Below are positions 51,947-60,769 of a stretch of DNA of 64,000 nt, in pieces. Source of the stretch: Isoptericola sp. AK164 (GTDB taxonomy: Bacteria > Actinomycetota > Actinomycetes > Actinomycetales > Cellulomonadaceae); the NCBI RefSeq assembly GCF_029643425.1, contig NZ_CP119106.1, forward strand, positions 3,472,001-3,536,000, read 5' to 3'. The position numbers were made by a program, and so were the translations under genes. The notes beneath the pieces were generated by a model. It ran no database searches. It saw nothing but the letters and a program-made list of their open reading frames with translations, and had not been told where the DNA came from. Each line of letters opens with the position of its first letter. The stretch's first letter is position 1.

Positions 51947-53367
51947 TTGAGTCCCCGATAGTGGTGTAGCGCGGTCGCCAGGGTCGTCGTCGAGATCTTC
52001 GGCGAGACGTAGTGCGGCCACCGCGTGATCCTTCGAGTGAACCCTTCACAGCACCCTCGAACGGAGCATCACGATGACCGCACCACACATTGTCGACCCT
52101 GCCGGCCTGCTTGGCGAGGCCCTGAGCGAGGCCTCGCCCGATCTGATGCGATCGCTGTTGCAGACGGTGATCAACGCCCTCCTCAGCGCCGATGCGGACG
52201 CGGTCGTCGGCGCCGAGTGGGGCCAGCGGTCCGCGTCCCGGACTGCGCAGCGCAACGGGTACCGGCACCGCGACCTTGACACTCGAGCCGGCACGATCGA
52301 CGTCGCGGTCCCGAAGCTGCGCACGGGAACCTACTTTCCCGACTGGCTGCTGGAGCGCCGCAAGCGGGCCGAGTCCGCGCTGATCACGGTCGTCGCGGAC
52401 TGCTACCTGGCCGGTGTGTCCACCCGGAGGATGGACAAGCTGGTCAAGACCCTCGGCATCAACTCCCTGAGCAAGTCGCAGGTCTCGCGCATGGCCGCCG
52501 ACCTCGATGAACAGGTCGAGGCGTTCCGCCACCGGCCCCTGGACGCAGCCGGCCCGTTCACGTTCGTCGCGGCCGACGCCCTGACCATGAAGGTCCGCGA
52601 GGCAGGCCGGGTCATCAGCGCCGTCGTGCTCCTGGCGACCGGGGTCAACGCCGACGGGCACCGCGAGGTGTTGGGCATGCGCGTCGCGACCGCCGAGACC
52701 AGGACCGCGAGGAACGAGTTCTTCGCCGACCTGGTCGCCCGCGGCCTCGCGGGAGTCCGCCTCGTCACCTCCGATGCGCACGCCGGGCTGGTCGAGGCCG
52801 TCGCGGCGAACCTGCCCGGGACCGTCTGGCAACGATGCCGCACCCACTACGCCGCGAACCTCATGGCCATCACGCCCAAGAGCCTGTGGCCCGCCGTGAA
52901 GGCGATGCTGCACTCGGTCTACGACCAGCCCGACGCCACCGCCGTGAACGCCCAGTTCGACCGCCTGCTGGACTACGTCGCGGGCAAGCTCCCCGCGGTG
53001 GCAGAACACCTCGACGCCGCCCGCGCCGACATCCTGGCGTTCACCGGCTTCCCGAAGGACGTGTGGACCCAGATCTGGTCGAACAACCCCGCCGAACGGC
53101 TGAACAAGGAGATCCGCCGCCGCACCGACTCCGTCGGCATCTTCCCCAACCGCGACGCGATCGTGCGCCTCGTTGGTGCAGTGCTGGCAGAACAGACCGA
53201 CGAGTGGGCCGAAGGCCGCCGCTACCTCGGCCTCGACCTCCTGGCCCGCTGCCGCCTCACCCCGGTCACCAACTCCGGAACGGAGGTGCCCACCGACCCC
53301 GTCCTCGAACTCAGCGCTTAACCAACGACGGATCACGACGCGCTACACCACTCCCAGGGGCTTGACC
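51947..53367 (+). mobile_element. IS256-family (Mutator-type) insertion sequence, about 1.42 kb
   Basis: Bounded by a 10-bp direct repeat. The ends carry imperfect inverted repeats sharing AGTGGTGTAGCGCG (51960-51973) and its complement (53339-53352), with weaker matches outward. It contains one intact transposase gene. It separates the receiver gene from its upstream region and from the c-di-AMP riboswitch locus. Intact ORF and clean repeats suggest recent insertion. Confidence 0.8.
52074..53321 (+). CDS. IS256-family transposase
   Basis: 415 residues, full family length. Typical blocks: [93 protein letters not shown] and the C-terminal [32 protein letters not shown] with the catalytic Glu region. 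DDE residues appear present (Asp near 165 in VAADALTMK; Asp in TSDAH; Glu in the last block). No frameshift or stop, so likely active. Confidence 0.95.
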   Translation: MTAPHIVDPAGLLGEALSEASPDLMRSLLQTVINALLSADADAVVGAEWGQRSASRTAQRNGYRHRDLDTRAGTIDVAVPKLRTGTYFPDWLLERRKRAESALITVVADCYLAGVSTRRMDKLVKTLGINSLSKSQVSRMAADLDEQVEAFRHRPLDAAGPFTFVAADALTMKVREAGRVISAVVLLATGVNADGHREVLGMRVATAETRTARNEFFADLVARGLAGVRLVTSDAHAGLVEAVAANLPGTVWQRCRTHYAANLMAITPKSLWPAVKAMLHSVYDQPDATAVNAQFDRLLDYVAGKLPAVAEHLDAARADILAFTGFPKDVWTQIWSNNPAERLNKEIRRRTDSVGIFPNRDAIVRLVGAVLAEQTDEWAEGRRYLGLDLLARCRLTPVTNSGTEVPTDPVLELSA

Positions 53368-53377
53368 TCGAGTTCAG

Positions 53378-53589
53378 CCGTCGCGCCTGAACCGACTCCA
53401 CCCATAGGGGTGATTCTCCCCCTAGGTGACCCGGCAACGGGCAAGACGCGCCGAGGGCTCTTCGCCCTCCCCAGGAGCGCAGTGGTTCGATGCTCGTTGC
53501 GTGCTGCGCGCTGCAGAGGCGGGTCGCCCGTGATCGTTCCGTGACATCGGTGGCCTGGGGGGATAGGGTCCAGGCAGCCTCACGGCAGC
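53378..53589. other. intergenic stretch after IS element, no gene seen
   Basis: Only short unconvincing frames. A small hairpin TAGGGG/CCCCTA lies near 53406-53425. The stretch probably includes the original upstream region of the receiver gene and the promoter for the riboswitch transcript (GGGGGGATAGGGT near 53558-53570). Confidence 0.4.
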
Positions 53590-53774
53590 GTGGGGTCTCC
53601 GGAGCGGGCGCCGAGCCCTGTCACCGCCCCGGACCACCCGCGAGAACGACGACAGGGACGGGGGACCCACTCTCGGGCACGGACGTGTCCTCGGGGTGAA
53701 GCCGCGCAGGGAGACCTGCCGGCCGGGTCAGTCTCCGACCCGAACCCGACAGCTAACCCCGCAGGCGCGAGGAG
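53590..53774 (+). promoter_or_regulatory. c-di-AMP (ydaO/yuaA) riboswitch
   Basis: The conserved ydaO landmarks occur in order: CCGAGCCCTGTCACC (about 53610), GACGGGGGACCCAC (53656-53669), CTCGGGGTGAAGCC, GACCTGCC, then CCCGACAGCTAACCCCGCAG and GGCG-AGGAGA at the 3' end. In actinobacteria this class usually precedes cell-wall hydrolase genes, as here. High c-di-AMP normally turns expression off. The aptamer ends 75 nt before the peptidase ATG, leaving room for an expression platform. Confidence 0.92.
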
Positions 53775-53848
53775 ATGCCGACGATGCCCTGCACCACCCC
53801 TGCACCACCCCGGCCCGACGCACCGCTGCACCGCCGCCGGGGACGGCG

Positions 53849-54790
53849 ATGAGGCACGCCCGCGACACGCCTCTGCCCCGCACCACCACCTCCACCACGC
53901 CCCGGACCTCGCCCCGCGGCCCGGGGCGGCACGTCGCCTCGTCCGCGGACCGACGACGCCGTTCCGGACCGACCTGGTCCTCCCTCGCGCCCACGAGCTG
54001 GCCGCTGAGCATCGGCATCGGGATCGCCGTCACGATGGCCACCACGACAGGCCTGGCCGTGGCGGACGGGACCCCGCAGCCGGTGCGCTCGGCCGCGCCG
54101 GACACCGCACCCTCCGGCATCCGGGCCACGCCGGACACTCCGGACGCCGCCGAGACGAAGCGGGACGCCGCCGCCGTCGTGGCCGCGGCCCGCCAGGCCG
54201 TGCTGGTCGACCGGGAGCAGGGCGCGTCCCGCAGCGGAGCACGGACCGCCCGCACGGCGCCGCAGGCCGCCGGTGGCATCGTCGTCCCGAGCGACGCCAC
54301 GATGTCCGGCGAGACGGTGTCGCTCGACGTCGAGTCCGCTCCCGAGCCCCCGGTCCTGCCGGGGTGCGACGGCTACGCCACCGGGGCCGGGTCCAACGGC
54401 TACCTCTCCGCCAGCGAGATGTGCACCCTGTGGGACGGCAAGACCCTGGTCCGGGCCGACGCGGCCGTGGCCCTCGCCCGGCTCAACGAGTCCTACCGCG
54501 CGACCTTCGGCGAGAACATGTGCATCACCGACGGCTACCGCAGCTACGCCCTGCAGGTCTCGACCCGCGCGGCGAAGGGCTCCCTGGCGGCCCCTCCCGG
54601 CACGTCGAACCACGGGTGGGGACTGGCCGTGGACATCTGCCCGGACTCGTACGCCGGCAGCCGCTACGACTGGCTCCGGGCCAACGCCCCGGCCTACGGC
54701 TGGGACAACCCGGCCTGGGCGCGACCGGGCGGCTCGAAGTACGAGCCGTGGCACTGGGAGTTCACCGCCGGCGTCGCGCAGATGGGCTAG
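53849..54790 (+). CDS. M15-family D-alanyl-D-alanine carboxypeptidase (VanY-like), exported
   Basis: 313 residues from the ATG at 53849; earlier starts in the frame fall inside the riboswitch. A basic N-terminus of about 45 residues and one hydrophobic segment (WPLSIGIGIAVTMATTTGLAVADG) export or anchor it. A disordered Ala/Thr/Arg-rich linker follows, then the peptidase at about 170-313 with ITDGYRSY, the zinc block SNHGWGLAVDI and EPWHWEF. It trims peptidoglycan stem peptides outside the membrane. Control by the c-di-AMP riboswitch links it to turgor and wall homeostasis. Confidence 0.9.
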   Translation: MRHARDTPLPRTTTSTTPRTSPRGPGRHVASSADRRRRSGPTWSSLAPTSWPLSIGIGIAVTMATTTGLAVADGTPQPVRSAAPDTAPSGIRATPDTPDAAETKRDAAAVVAAARQAVLVDREQGASRSGARTARTAPQAAGGIVVPSDATMSGETVSLDVESAPEPPVLPGCDGYATGAGSNGYLSASEMCTLWDGKTLVRADAAVALARLNESYRATFGENMCITDGYRSYALQVSTRAAKGSLAAPPGTSNHGWGLAVDICPDSYAGSRYDWLRANAPAYGWDNPAWARPGGSKYEPWHWEFTAGVAQMG

Positions 54791-55548
54791 CGGTCGGGAC
54801 GGCGGGCCTCGACGAGGTGGCGCGTCGAGTGCGCGACGAACGGCCCCTCGGCCGCGACGAGGTCGTGCAGGTCGCGCAACCGGTCCCGGTACCGGTCCAC
54901 CGTGAAGTCCGGCACCCACCAGATCACCTTGCGCAGCAGGTAGACCACGGCGGCCACGTCGTGGATCTCCATGCGCAGCCGGGCCGTCCGCAGGTCCACG
55001 ACCTCCAGACCGGCGGCCTCCGCCGCGGCCGCCTCGTCGTCGGGGTGGCGCCCGCGGCGCGCCTCCGGCTGCGGGCCGAGGAAGAACTCGATGAGCTCGA
55101 AGGCGCTCGCCGGCCCGACGTGCTGCGCGAGGTAGGTGCCGCCGGGGCGCAGGACGCGGGCGAGCTCGGCCCACCAGATCGTCGCGGGATGCCGGCTCGT
55201 GACCAGGTCGAACGCCCCGTCGCCGAACGGCAGCGGCGGCTCGTCCGGGTCGGCGACCACGACCACGCCGCGGGGGTGGAGCAGCCGGGTCGCGTGCGCG
55301 ACGTTCGGCGGCCACGACTCGGTGGCCACCGCCGTCGGCGGGAAGGCGGGCGCCTCGGCCAGCACCTCGCCGCCACCGGTCTGGACGTCCAACGAGGCCG
55401 TCGCCGTGCCGAGCCGATCGGCGAGGAGCCGGGCGTAGCCCCACGGCGGACGCTCCTCGCTCGCCCGGCCCTCGAGCCAGGCGAAGTCCCATCCGGACAC
55501 GTCCGCGGACGCCCCGGCCCGCAGCAGGTCGTCGAACGTCTCGGTCAT
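54787..55548 (-). CDS. SAM-dependent methyltransferase, class I
   Basis: 253 residues. The SAM site is unusual: LDVQTGGGEVL replaces the common DxGxGxG, followed by FPPTAVATESWPPNVAHATRLL. The post-I block PPLPFGDGAFDLVTSRHP and ELARVLRPGGTYLAQHVG are clear. It resembles rRNA/small-molecule methyltransferases annotated only generally. The end overlaps the M15 gene stop convergently. Substrate not recognisable. Confidence 0.8.
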   Translation of the reverse strand: MTETFDDLLRAGASADVSGWDFAWLEGRASEERPPWGYARLLADRLGTATASLDVQTGGGEVLAEAPAFPPTAVATESWPPNVAHATRLLHPRGVVVVADPDEPPLPFGDGAFDLVTSRHPATIWWAELARVLRPGGTYLAQHVGPASAFELIEFFLGPQPEARRGRHPDDEAAAAEAAGLEVVDLRTARLRMEIHDVAAVVYLLRKVIWWVPDFTVDRYRDRLRDLHDLVAAEGPFVAHSTRHLVEARRPDR

Positions 55549-55588
55549 GCGCCGACTCTTCCAGACCGGAGCCCGTGGAGCCGCCGGC

Positions 55589-57121
55589 TCACCGGCCGGC
55601 AGGCCCGCCGAGGTCCTGCGGCGCGAAGCCGCCGAGGTCGATCGCGGCCTCGGCACCCTCCGCGAGGGACCAACGCAGCGACCCCGCGCCGGAGGCCAGG
55701 TCCACCTCGAGGCGGGCGACGGCGTCGGGCACCTCGGCGCCACGGCGCTCCATCGTGAGGCGGGACCCGTCGAGGGCGACGTCCACGTCGCCGTCGAACG
55801 CGGGGAAGGTGCTGCGGAAGCGGCACAGCGCGAGCAGGCGCTGGACCAGCGGGGTGGCCAGGGCGGCGTCGACCTCGGCGGACGTGTAGTGGTGCCGGTT
55901 GACGTCCCGTCCCACGCCGGTGCGTTCCAACAGCTCGACGTCGTTCTCCCCCGCGAGCAGACCGACGTAGTAGACCTGCGCGATGCCCGGCGTGAAGAGC
56001 TGGATCGTCCGCGCGGCGAGGTAGCGGGCGTCGTCGCGCCCGAGCGCGTCGTAGAACGTCGAGTTCACCTGATACAGGTCGAGGTTCGACGCCGCGGCGC
56101 CGGTCGCGCGGGCCGACGCGCCACCGGTGCGCTCGTGGATGCCCTCCACGAGCGCGTCGACCTGCTCCGGCGTGAGGAGCCCCGGCCGCTCGGCCTCGCC
56201 CGGGGCGACCGTCTGGTCCGGTCCGACGTCGATCACCCCGATGCCGTCGTGGGTGTCGAGCACCGTGACCGCGTTGCGCGGACGCTCGCGCAGCCAGTCC
56301 ACCAGCGCCGTGCCGTCGCCCGTGTACAGGGCGTGCAGCACCAGCGGCGGCAGGGCGAAGTCGTAGACGAGGTCGACCTCGCGAGCGATCTCGACCTGAC
56401 GCCGGTAGTACGAGTGCACCTCGACGAGCAGATCGACGCCGCGCTGGCGCGCCTGCCCGGCGAAGTCCGCGATGAAGTCGAACGTCTCGGGCGTCATGAA
56501 GCACGTGGTGCCCGGCGTCTTGACCGCGTGGCCGACGGCGTCGAGCCGGACGAGCCGCACGCCCGCGCCGGCCGCGGCGTCGAGGATCGAGGTGAGGTAC
56601 TCGCGGCCCAGCTCCGAGGTGACGTCGACGTCGATCTGCTGGGGCGTGAACGTCGTCCACACGTACCGCAGCCGGTCCCCGAGACGGATCGCCGTGAAGG
56701 GCAGCCCGGGCCGGGGCCGGTAGATACGGGCGAGCTCCTCCTCCCGCGCGCCGTCGGGGAACACCGACGACATCGTCAGGAACATCGGCGCCCAGGGCGA
56801 GGCGTCCCCACGGGCGACGACGTCGAGGAACGCGGCCGAGTCCGCGGACACGTGGTTGACGATGAGGTCGACCATCACGTCGTGCGTGCGCGCCAGGTCG
56901 CGCACGTCGTCCCACGTGCCCAACCGCGGGTCGACGGCGGTGTGGTCGACCGGGTCGAAGCCCGCGTCCGCGCCGTCGAACGGCGTGTAGAACGGCAGCA
57001 CGTGCACGCCGCCGAACGCGCCGGCGACCTCGTCACGCCGCAGGAAGCCGGCCAGCCCGCGCAGGTCACCGCCGAGCCTGTCGGCATAGGCGATGAGCTG
57101 GACCTGGTCCTGCGTGGCCAT
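55589..57121 (-). CDS. sucrose phosphorylase (GH13_18)
   Basis: 510 residues, typical length. Opening QVQLIAYADRLGGDLRGLAGFL and HVLPFYTPFDGADAGFDPVDHTAVDPRLG is diagnostic of the subfamily. Catalytic residues: nucleophile Asp194 (VRLVRLDAVGHAVKTPGTTCF), acid/base Glu234 (LLVEVHSYY), stabiliser Asp292 (LDTHDGIG). It converts sucrose and phosphate to glucose-1-phosphate and fructose, or a related glucoside, in the cytoplasm. The ATG at 57121 has a GGGAGGG site at good distance. No sucrose transporter is adjacent. Confidence 0.93.
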   Translation of the reverse strand: MATQDQVQLIAYADRLGGDLRGLAGFLRRDEVAGAFGGVHVLPFYTPFDGADAGFDPVDHTAVDPRLGTWDDVRDLARTHDVMVDLIVNHVSADSAAFLDVVARGDASPWAPMFLTMSSVFPDGAREEELARIYRPRPGLPFTAIRLGDRLRYVWTTFTPQQIDVDVTSELGREYLTSILDAAAGAGVRLVRLDAVGHAVKTPGTTCFMTPETFDFIADFAGQARQRGVDLLVEVHSYYRRQVEIAREVDLVYDFALPPLVLHALYTGDGTALVDWLRERPRNAVTVLDTHDGIGVIDVGPDQTVAPGEAERPGLLTPEQVDALVEGIHERTGGASARATGAAASNLDLYQVNSTFYDALGRDDARYLAARTIQLFTPGIAQVYYVGLLAGENDVELLERTGVGRDVNRHHYTSAEVDAALATPLVQRLLALCRFRSTFPAFDGDVDVALDGSRLTMERRGAEVPDAVARLEVDLASGAGSLRWSLAEGAEAAIDLGGFAPQDLGGPAGR

Positions 57122-57312
57122 GGGCACGCCCTCCCTCGGGTCGGCCGGACTGCTCCTTCCCCGCCATGATGCGGCGGCGACGGGGGACCTGCTCGTCGTA
57201 CGGCCCCCGTGCGTGTCCCCCGCGCGGTGCCAGACTGGAAGAGCCGGCCCCTCCCGGACGGCCGGCCGCGAGCGCGACGGAGCCGCGCTGCACGCCTGTC
57301 AGGAGATGCCCC

Positions 57313-57531
57313 ATGAACTGCTTCGAATGTGCCACCGACCAGCAGACCACGACGCCCGCGGTCACCGTGTGCTCGCAGTGCGGAGCCGCCTCGTGCGTCC
57401 GGCACACCCGGGTCGCCCACGCGCACGAGGAGGTCGACTACTCCCCCGGAGCGCCCAGCGAGCTGGACCTCGGACGGCGGATGTTCTGCACGACCTGCGC
57501 ACCCGCGTCAGCCAAGCAGGTCGGGGCCTGA
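57313..57531 (+). CDS. DUF2180-like small zinc-binding protein
   Basis: 72 residues, with Cys pairs MNCFEC, VCSQCG, SCVRH and FCTTC plus several His, matching the small DUF2180 zinc-ribbon-like family found in actinobacteria and archaea. AGGAGA precedes the ATG by 7 bp. Function unknown; probable metal-binding adaptor. It is divergent from sucrose phosphorylase and convergent with the patatin gene. Confidence 0.8.
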   Translation: MNCFECATDQQTTTPAVTVCSQCGAASCVRHTRVAHAHEEVDYSPGAPSELDLGRRMFCTTCAPASAKQVGA

Positions 57532-57574
57532 CGCGGGTCACGACACGCTTCACGACACGCTCGGCCGCCGCGAT

Positions 57575-58963
57575 CTAGGCCGTCGACGCCTGCTCCTCCT
57601 CGAGGAGACGCGAGAACCGCTCGCGTCCCGGCAGCTCGAGGAGCGGGTACCCGTGCAGGACGTGCAGGTTGCACATCGCGAGCACGTAGGAGTGCTCGAG
57701 CAGGTCGACCGTCGCCGTCCTGCCGAGACGACGCAGCACGGTGGGCACCGCCGCGTCGGCCTCCGCCCGGTCCTGCCAGGCCCGGCGCGACTCGTCGTCG
57801 TCGCCGAGCAGGTCGAGCACGGCGCGGGCTCGCCGGGCCCGGTCCTCGTCGCCCTTCGTCAGGAAGGCGTCGGCGATCCGGTACGGGGACTGCTGGATCT
57901 GGACGATCGCTCCCCGCTGCCCGCGGCCGGTGCGCTCGCACTCGACCCAGTTGTGGACCAGGCCACGCTGACGCCGTTCGGTGGGCACCTGGTACATGAC
58001 GCTGCTGGACCGCAGGAGCGTGAACAGCTCCCCCACCAGGAACCGGCGGGCGTACCGCAGCCGCCTCCAGTCCAGCGCGGTGGTGGCGTTGACGACGACG
58101 AGCTCGTCGATGGTGCGACCCACGACGGGCAGGTCCGGCGAGCGCTCCAGCCTCTTCTCAAGGCCGTCGGGCCACTGGTCGGCCAGGTTGTCGTACACGC
58201 CGCCGTCGGTGAGCAGGAAGTCCTCGGCGACTCCCCCATCCTGCGGGCCACCGTGGAAGCCGTAGGGTGCCGTCTTCAGCCGCCGCGGGGTGAAGGCGCC
58301 GGGCATGCTCAAGGACGCCTGGACAGCGGTGGACAGCCGCATGCCGTTCGGCGAGCCGGTGCCCAGCCGGTAGGAGTAGAGGAACCGGGGCGTGAGGTAG
58401 AGGTGCTCGGCCGACTGCAGCTCCGTCGCGCACACCACGTGGTCGAGGGGCCGGTCGACGTCCTCCAGCCGGGTCGACCTCCCGTCCCGGTGGAAGTGGG
58501 TCCGGGCCAGCGCGCGGTCGAGGACGTGCGAGCGGCGCTCGAACCAGCGGGCGGTGAGCCCCAGGAGCACGCTCCCGGCGAGCAGCGTGAGACCTGACCG
58601 CCACGACAGGCCGTCGAGGAACGCGAACACGACGCCGGACAGCAGGGTGGCCAGGGCGGCACCGACCCCGGCGAACACCGACAGCAGGTAGGCGTTGGTG
58701 GGCGGACCCCAGAAGAAGAGGCCGGTGTCGGCGAGGTGCCGCACCAGCCGTCTGATGCTGCGGTCGAAGTCGGGCGGGTCGGTGGTCGTGTAGTCGGTCT
58801 CCTGCGCCACGACGCCGTTGGCGATCGATCCGCCGGACACCGAGGAGATCGCGGAGACCTCCTCGTTCTTGCCGCTGTCGACGAGGTAGAGCAGCGTGCC
58901 GAGGCCCCAGGCCGTGGCGCGGTGCCCGCCGCCGGAGATCGCGACCCCGATGTGCTGGTTCAT
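57575..58963 (-). CDS. patatin-like phospholipase with two internal membrane helices
   Basis: 462 residues. Catalytic dyad: nucleophile in SVSGGSIANG (GxSxG variant) with the oxyanion motif GGGHRATAWG, and Asp in LTDGGVYDN. Two hydrophobic helices (about 93-140: LLSVFAGVGAALATLLSGVVFAFL, SGLTLLAGSVLLGLTARWF) interrupt the domain between nucleophile and Asp, which is unusual and implies membrane insertion. Likely lipid acyl hydrolase at the inner membrane face. It is 7 bp downstream of the GH13 glucosidase gene. Confidence 0.85.
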   Translation of the reverse strand: MNQHIGVAISGGGHRATAWGLGTLLYLVDSGKNEEVSAISSVSGGSIANGVVAQETDYTTTDPPDFDRSIRRLVRHLADTGLFFWGPPTNAYLLSVFAGVGAALATLLSGVVFAFLDGLSWRSGLTLLAGSVLLGLTARWFERRSHVLDRALARTHFHRDGRSTRLEDVDRPLDHVVCATELQSAEHLYLTPRFLYSYRLGTGSPNGMRLSTAVQASLSMPGAFTPRRLKTAPYGFHGGPQDGGVAEDFLLTDGGVYDNLADQWPDGLEKRLERSPDLPVVGRTIDELVVVNATTALDWRRLRYARRFLVGELFTLLRSSSVMYQVPTERRQRGLVHNWVECERTGRGQRGAIVQIQQSPYRIADAFLTKGDEDRARRARAVLDLLGDDDESRRAWQDRAEADAAVPTVLRRLGRTATVDLLEHSYVLAMCNLHVLHGYPLLELPGRERFSRLLEEEQASTA

Positions 58964-58970
58964 CGGTCGC

Positions 58971-60623
58971 TCAGCTCCCGGGTCCCGTCAGGGCGAGCAC
59001 CGCGTGACCGCCACCGGCGACCTCCACGACCCCGTCCTCGACGCGGACCCCGTCGCCCAGGACCGTCGTCGCGGTCGCGCCCGCGAGCGCCGGGATCGTG
59101 GCCCGGGCCGCCTCGCGGCGGGGGTTGACGACGACGAGGTGCTCCTCGCCGCGCAGGTAGACGAACGGGTACCCGACGTGCACCACGGTGCGCGGCCCGC
59201 CGGTGCGCAGCGCCGGGGTGCGTCGACGCAGCTCCACGAGGTCCCGCACGTGGTGCAGGAGTGATCCGGGGTCGTCCCGCTGTGCCGCCACGGTGGGACG
59301 GGACGGGTCCGGGTCCTGCGGGAGGTAGAGCCGCTTGGCCGGTGCCGTCGAGAAGCCGCTGTTCGCCAGCGCGTCGTCCCACTGCATCGGGGTGCGGCAG
59401 CCCGCGCGGTCGTAGCCCGGGTTCCAGCGGCTCCCCTCCGTCTCCGGCGCCTCGGGCAGGTTGCGCATCCCGATCTCGTCGCCGTAGTAGATCGACGGCA
59501 GCGATCCCCAGGTCAGCAGGAACGTGAAGGCGGGGCGCAGCTGGTCACCGGTGCGCGGTCCCGCGGCGAGCCGGGAGAAGTCGTGGTCCGCGGTCGGCAG
59601 GACGACCAGCCGGTCCGCACCGGCCTCGCGCTCCCGCTCGTCCCACACCTGCAGGAACGTCTCGAGCGCGCGGGTGCCGTCCGCCCCGTCGACGTCGGGG
59701 TCGAAGTAGCAGGGTTCGGCCACCGCCGGGTCCTGCCACGTCAGGTAGCCGGTGGCGCCGTTGTTGAACAGCGCGCTGTGCTCGCGCTGGATGACGAGCG
59801 CGAAGTCCGCGTCGAACCCGCCACGCAGCCCGGCGTCGGCGGTGTTGTCGTCGTCGGCCTCCGGCAGCAGCACCGCGTCCGGATACCGCGCGTGCATCCA
59901 ACCCGCGATCTCGCGCCACAGCGCGGTGGTCGCCTCGAGGTCGGGGTCGTCCTTGACGAGCGAGAAGGCCAGGTCCACCCGGAAGCCGGCCACGCCGCGG
60001 TCCAGCCAGAACCCGATGATCTCCTGCAGGGCTTCGCGGTTGCGCGTCGGGCCCGGGGCGTCGGTCACCTGCCGCCACGGCTCGTCGGGGTGCGGCCGGG
60101 CGTAGCCGAAGTTCAGCGCCGGCTGGGAGTCGAAGAAGTTCTTCAGGTACCAGCCCGGACGCGGCCCGGGCGACGGGACGAGCGCCGGCCCGGCGCGATC
60201 GGCCCAGATGTACCGGTCGTCGGCCGGGTCGGCCAGGGCCTGCACGAACCAGGGGTGGTCGATCGAGGTGTGTCCCGCGACGAGGTCGAGCAGCACCCGG
60301 ATGCCCCGCCGGCGAGCCTGCTCGACGAGCTCGACCATGTCCTCGTTCGTCCCGTACCGCGGCGCGATCCGCAGATAGTCGACGACGTCGTAGCCGGCGT
60401 CCCGGAACGGCGAGGCGAAGCACGGGTTGAACCAGAGGACGTCCACCCCGAGCCACTCCAGGTGGTCGAGGTGGTCGATGACGCCGCGCAGGTCGCCGAT
60501 CCCGTCGCCGTCCGAGTCGGCGAAGGACTGCGGGTAGATCTCGTAGACGACGGCGTCGGCCAGCCATCCGGGTGGCGCGCCGGTCGTGTCGTCGCTCGTG
60601 TCACCACTCCGCCGCGTCGTCAT
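58971..60623 (-). CDS. GH13 alpha-glucosidase/trehalose-synthase-like enzyme
   Basis: 550 residues. GWLADAVVYEIYPQSFADSDGDGIGDLRGVIDHLDHLEWLGVD is a typical GH13 oligosaccharide-hydrolase start. Catalytic blocks: nucleophile GVAGFRVDLAFSL, acid/base VLLPEADDD, stabiliser LPTADHDF; AGHTSIDHPWF replaces the usual NHTSDQHPWF. C-terminal beta domain begins near 455. No signal peptide. The Asp-rich calcium-like loop after the start is conserved. It could be an oligo-1,6-glucosidase, amylosucrase-like or trehalose-converting enzyme; the exact activity is not certain. Probably feeds the same glucoside pool as sucrose phosphorylase. Confidence 0.87.
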   Translation of the reverse strand: MTTRRSGDTSDDTTGAPPGWLADAVVYEIYPQSFADSDGDGIGDLRGVIDHLDHLEWLGVDVLWFNPCFASPFRDAGYDVVDYLRIAPRYGTNEDMVELVEQARRRGIRVLLDLVAGHTSIDHPWFVQALADPADDRYIWADRAGPALVPSPGPRPGWYLKNFFDSQPALNFGYARPHPDEPWRQVTDAPGPTRNREALQEIIGFWLDRGVAGFRVDLAFSLVKDDPDLEATTALWREIAGWMHARYPDAVLLPEADDDNTADAGLRGGFDADFALVIQREHSALFNNGATGYLTWQDPAVAEPCYFDPDVDGADGTRALETFLQVWDEREREAGADRLVVLPTADHDFSRLAAGPRTGDQLRPAFTFLLTWGSLPSIYYGDEIGMRNLPEAPETEGSRWNPGYDRAGCRTPMQWDDALANSGFSTAPAKRLYLPQDPDPSRPTVAAQRDDPGSLLHHVRDLVELRRRTPALRTGGPRTVVHVGYPFVYLRGEEHLVVVNPRREAARATIPALAGATATTVLGDGVRVEDGVVEVAGGGHAVLALTGPGS

Positions 60624-60769
60624 GGCCCGAGCCTAGGAGTGATCCGCGACCGGCGCGGGTCGGAGGCCCCACGCAGGGCGTCCGCCGTCCCGTCCTGTGA
60701 GGCGAGCGGCCGTCCGTGACGGCACAGGGCGTACCGTACGGTCGTCGCGACCACCCGAGAGGACCCCCT

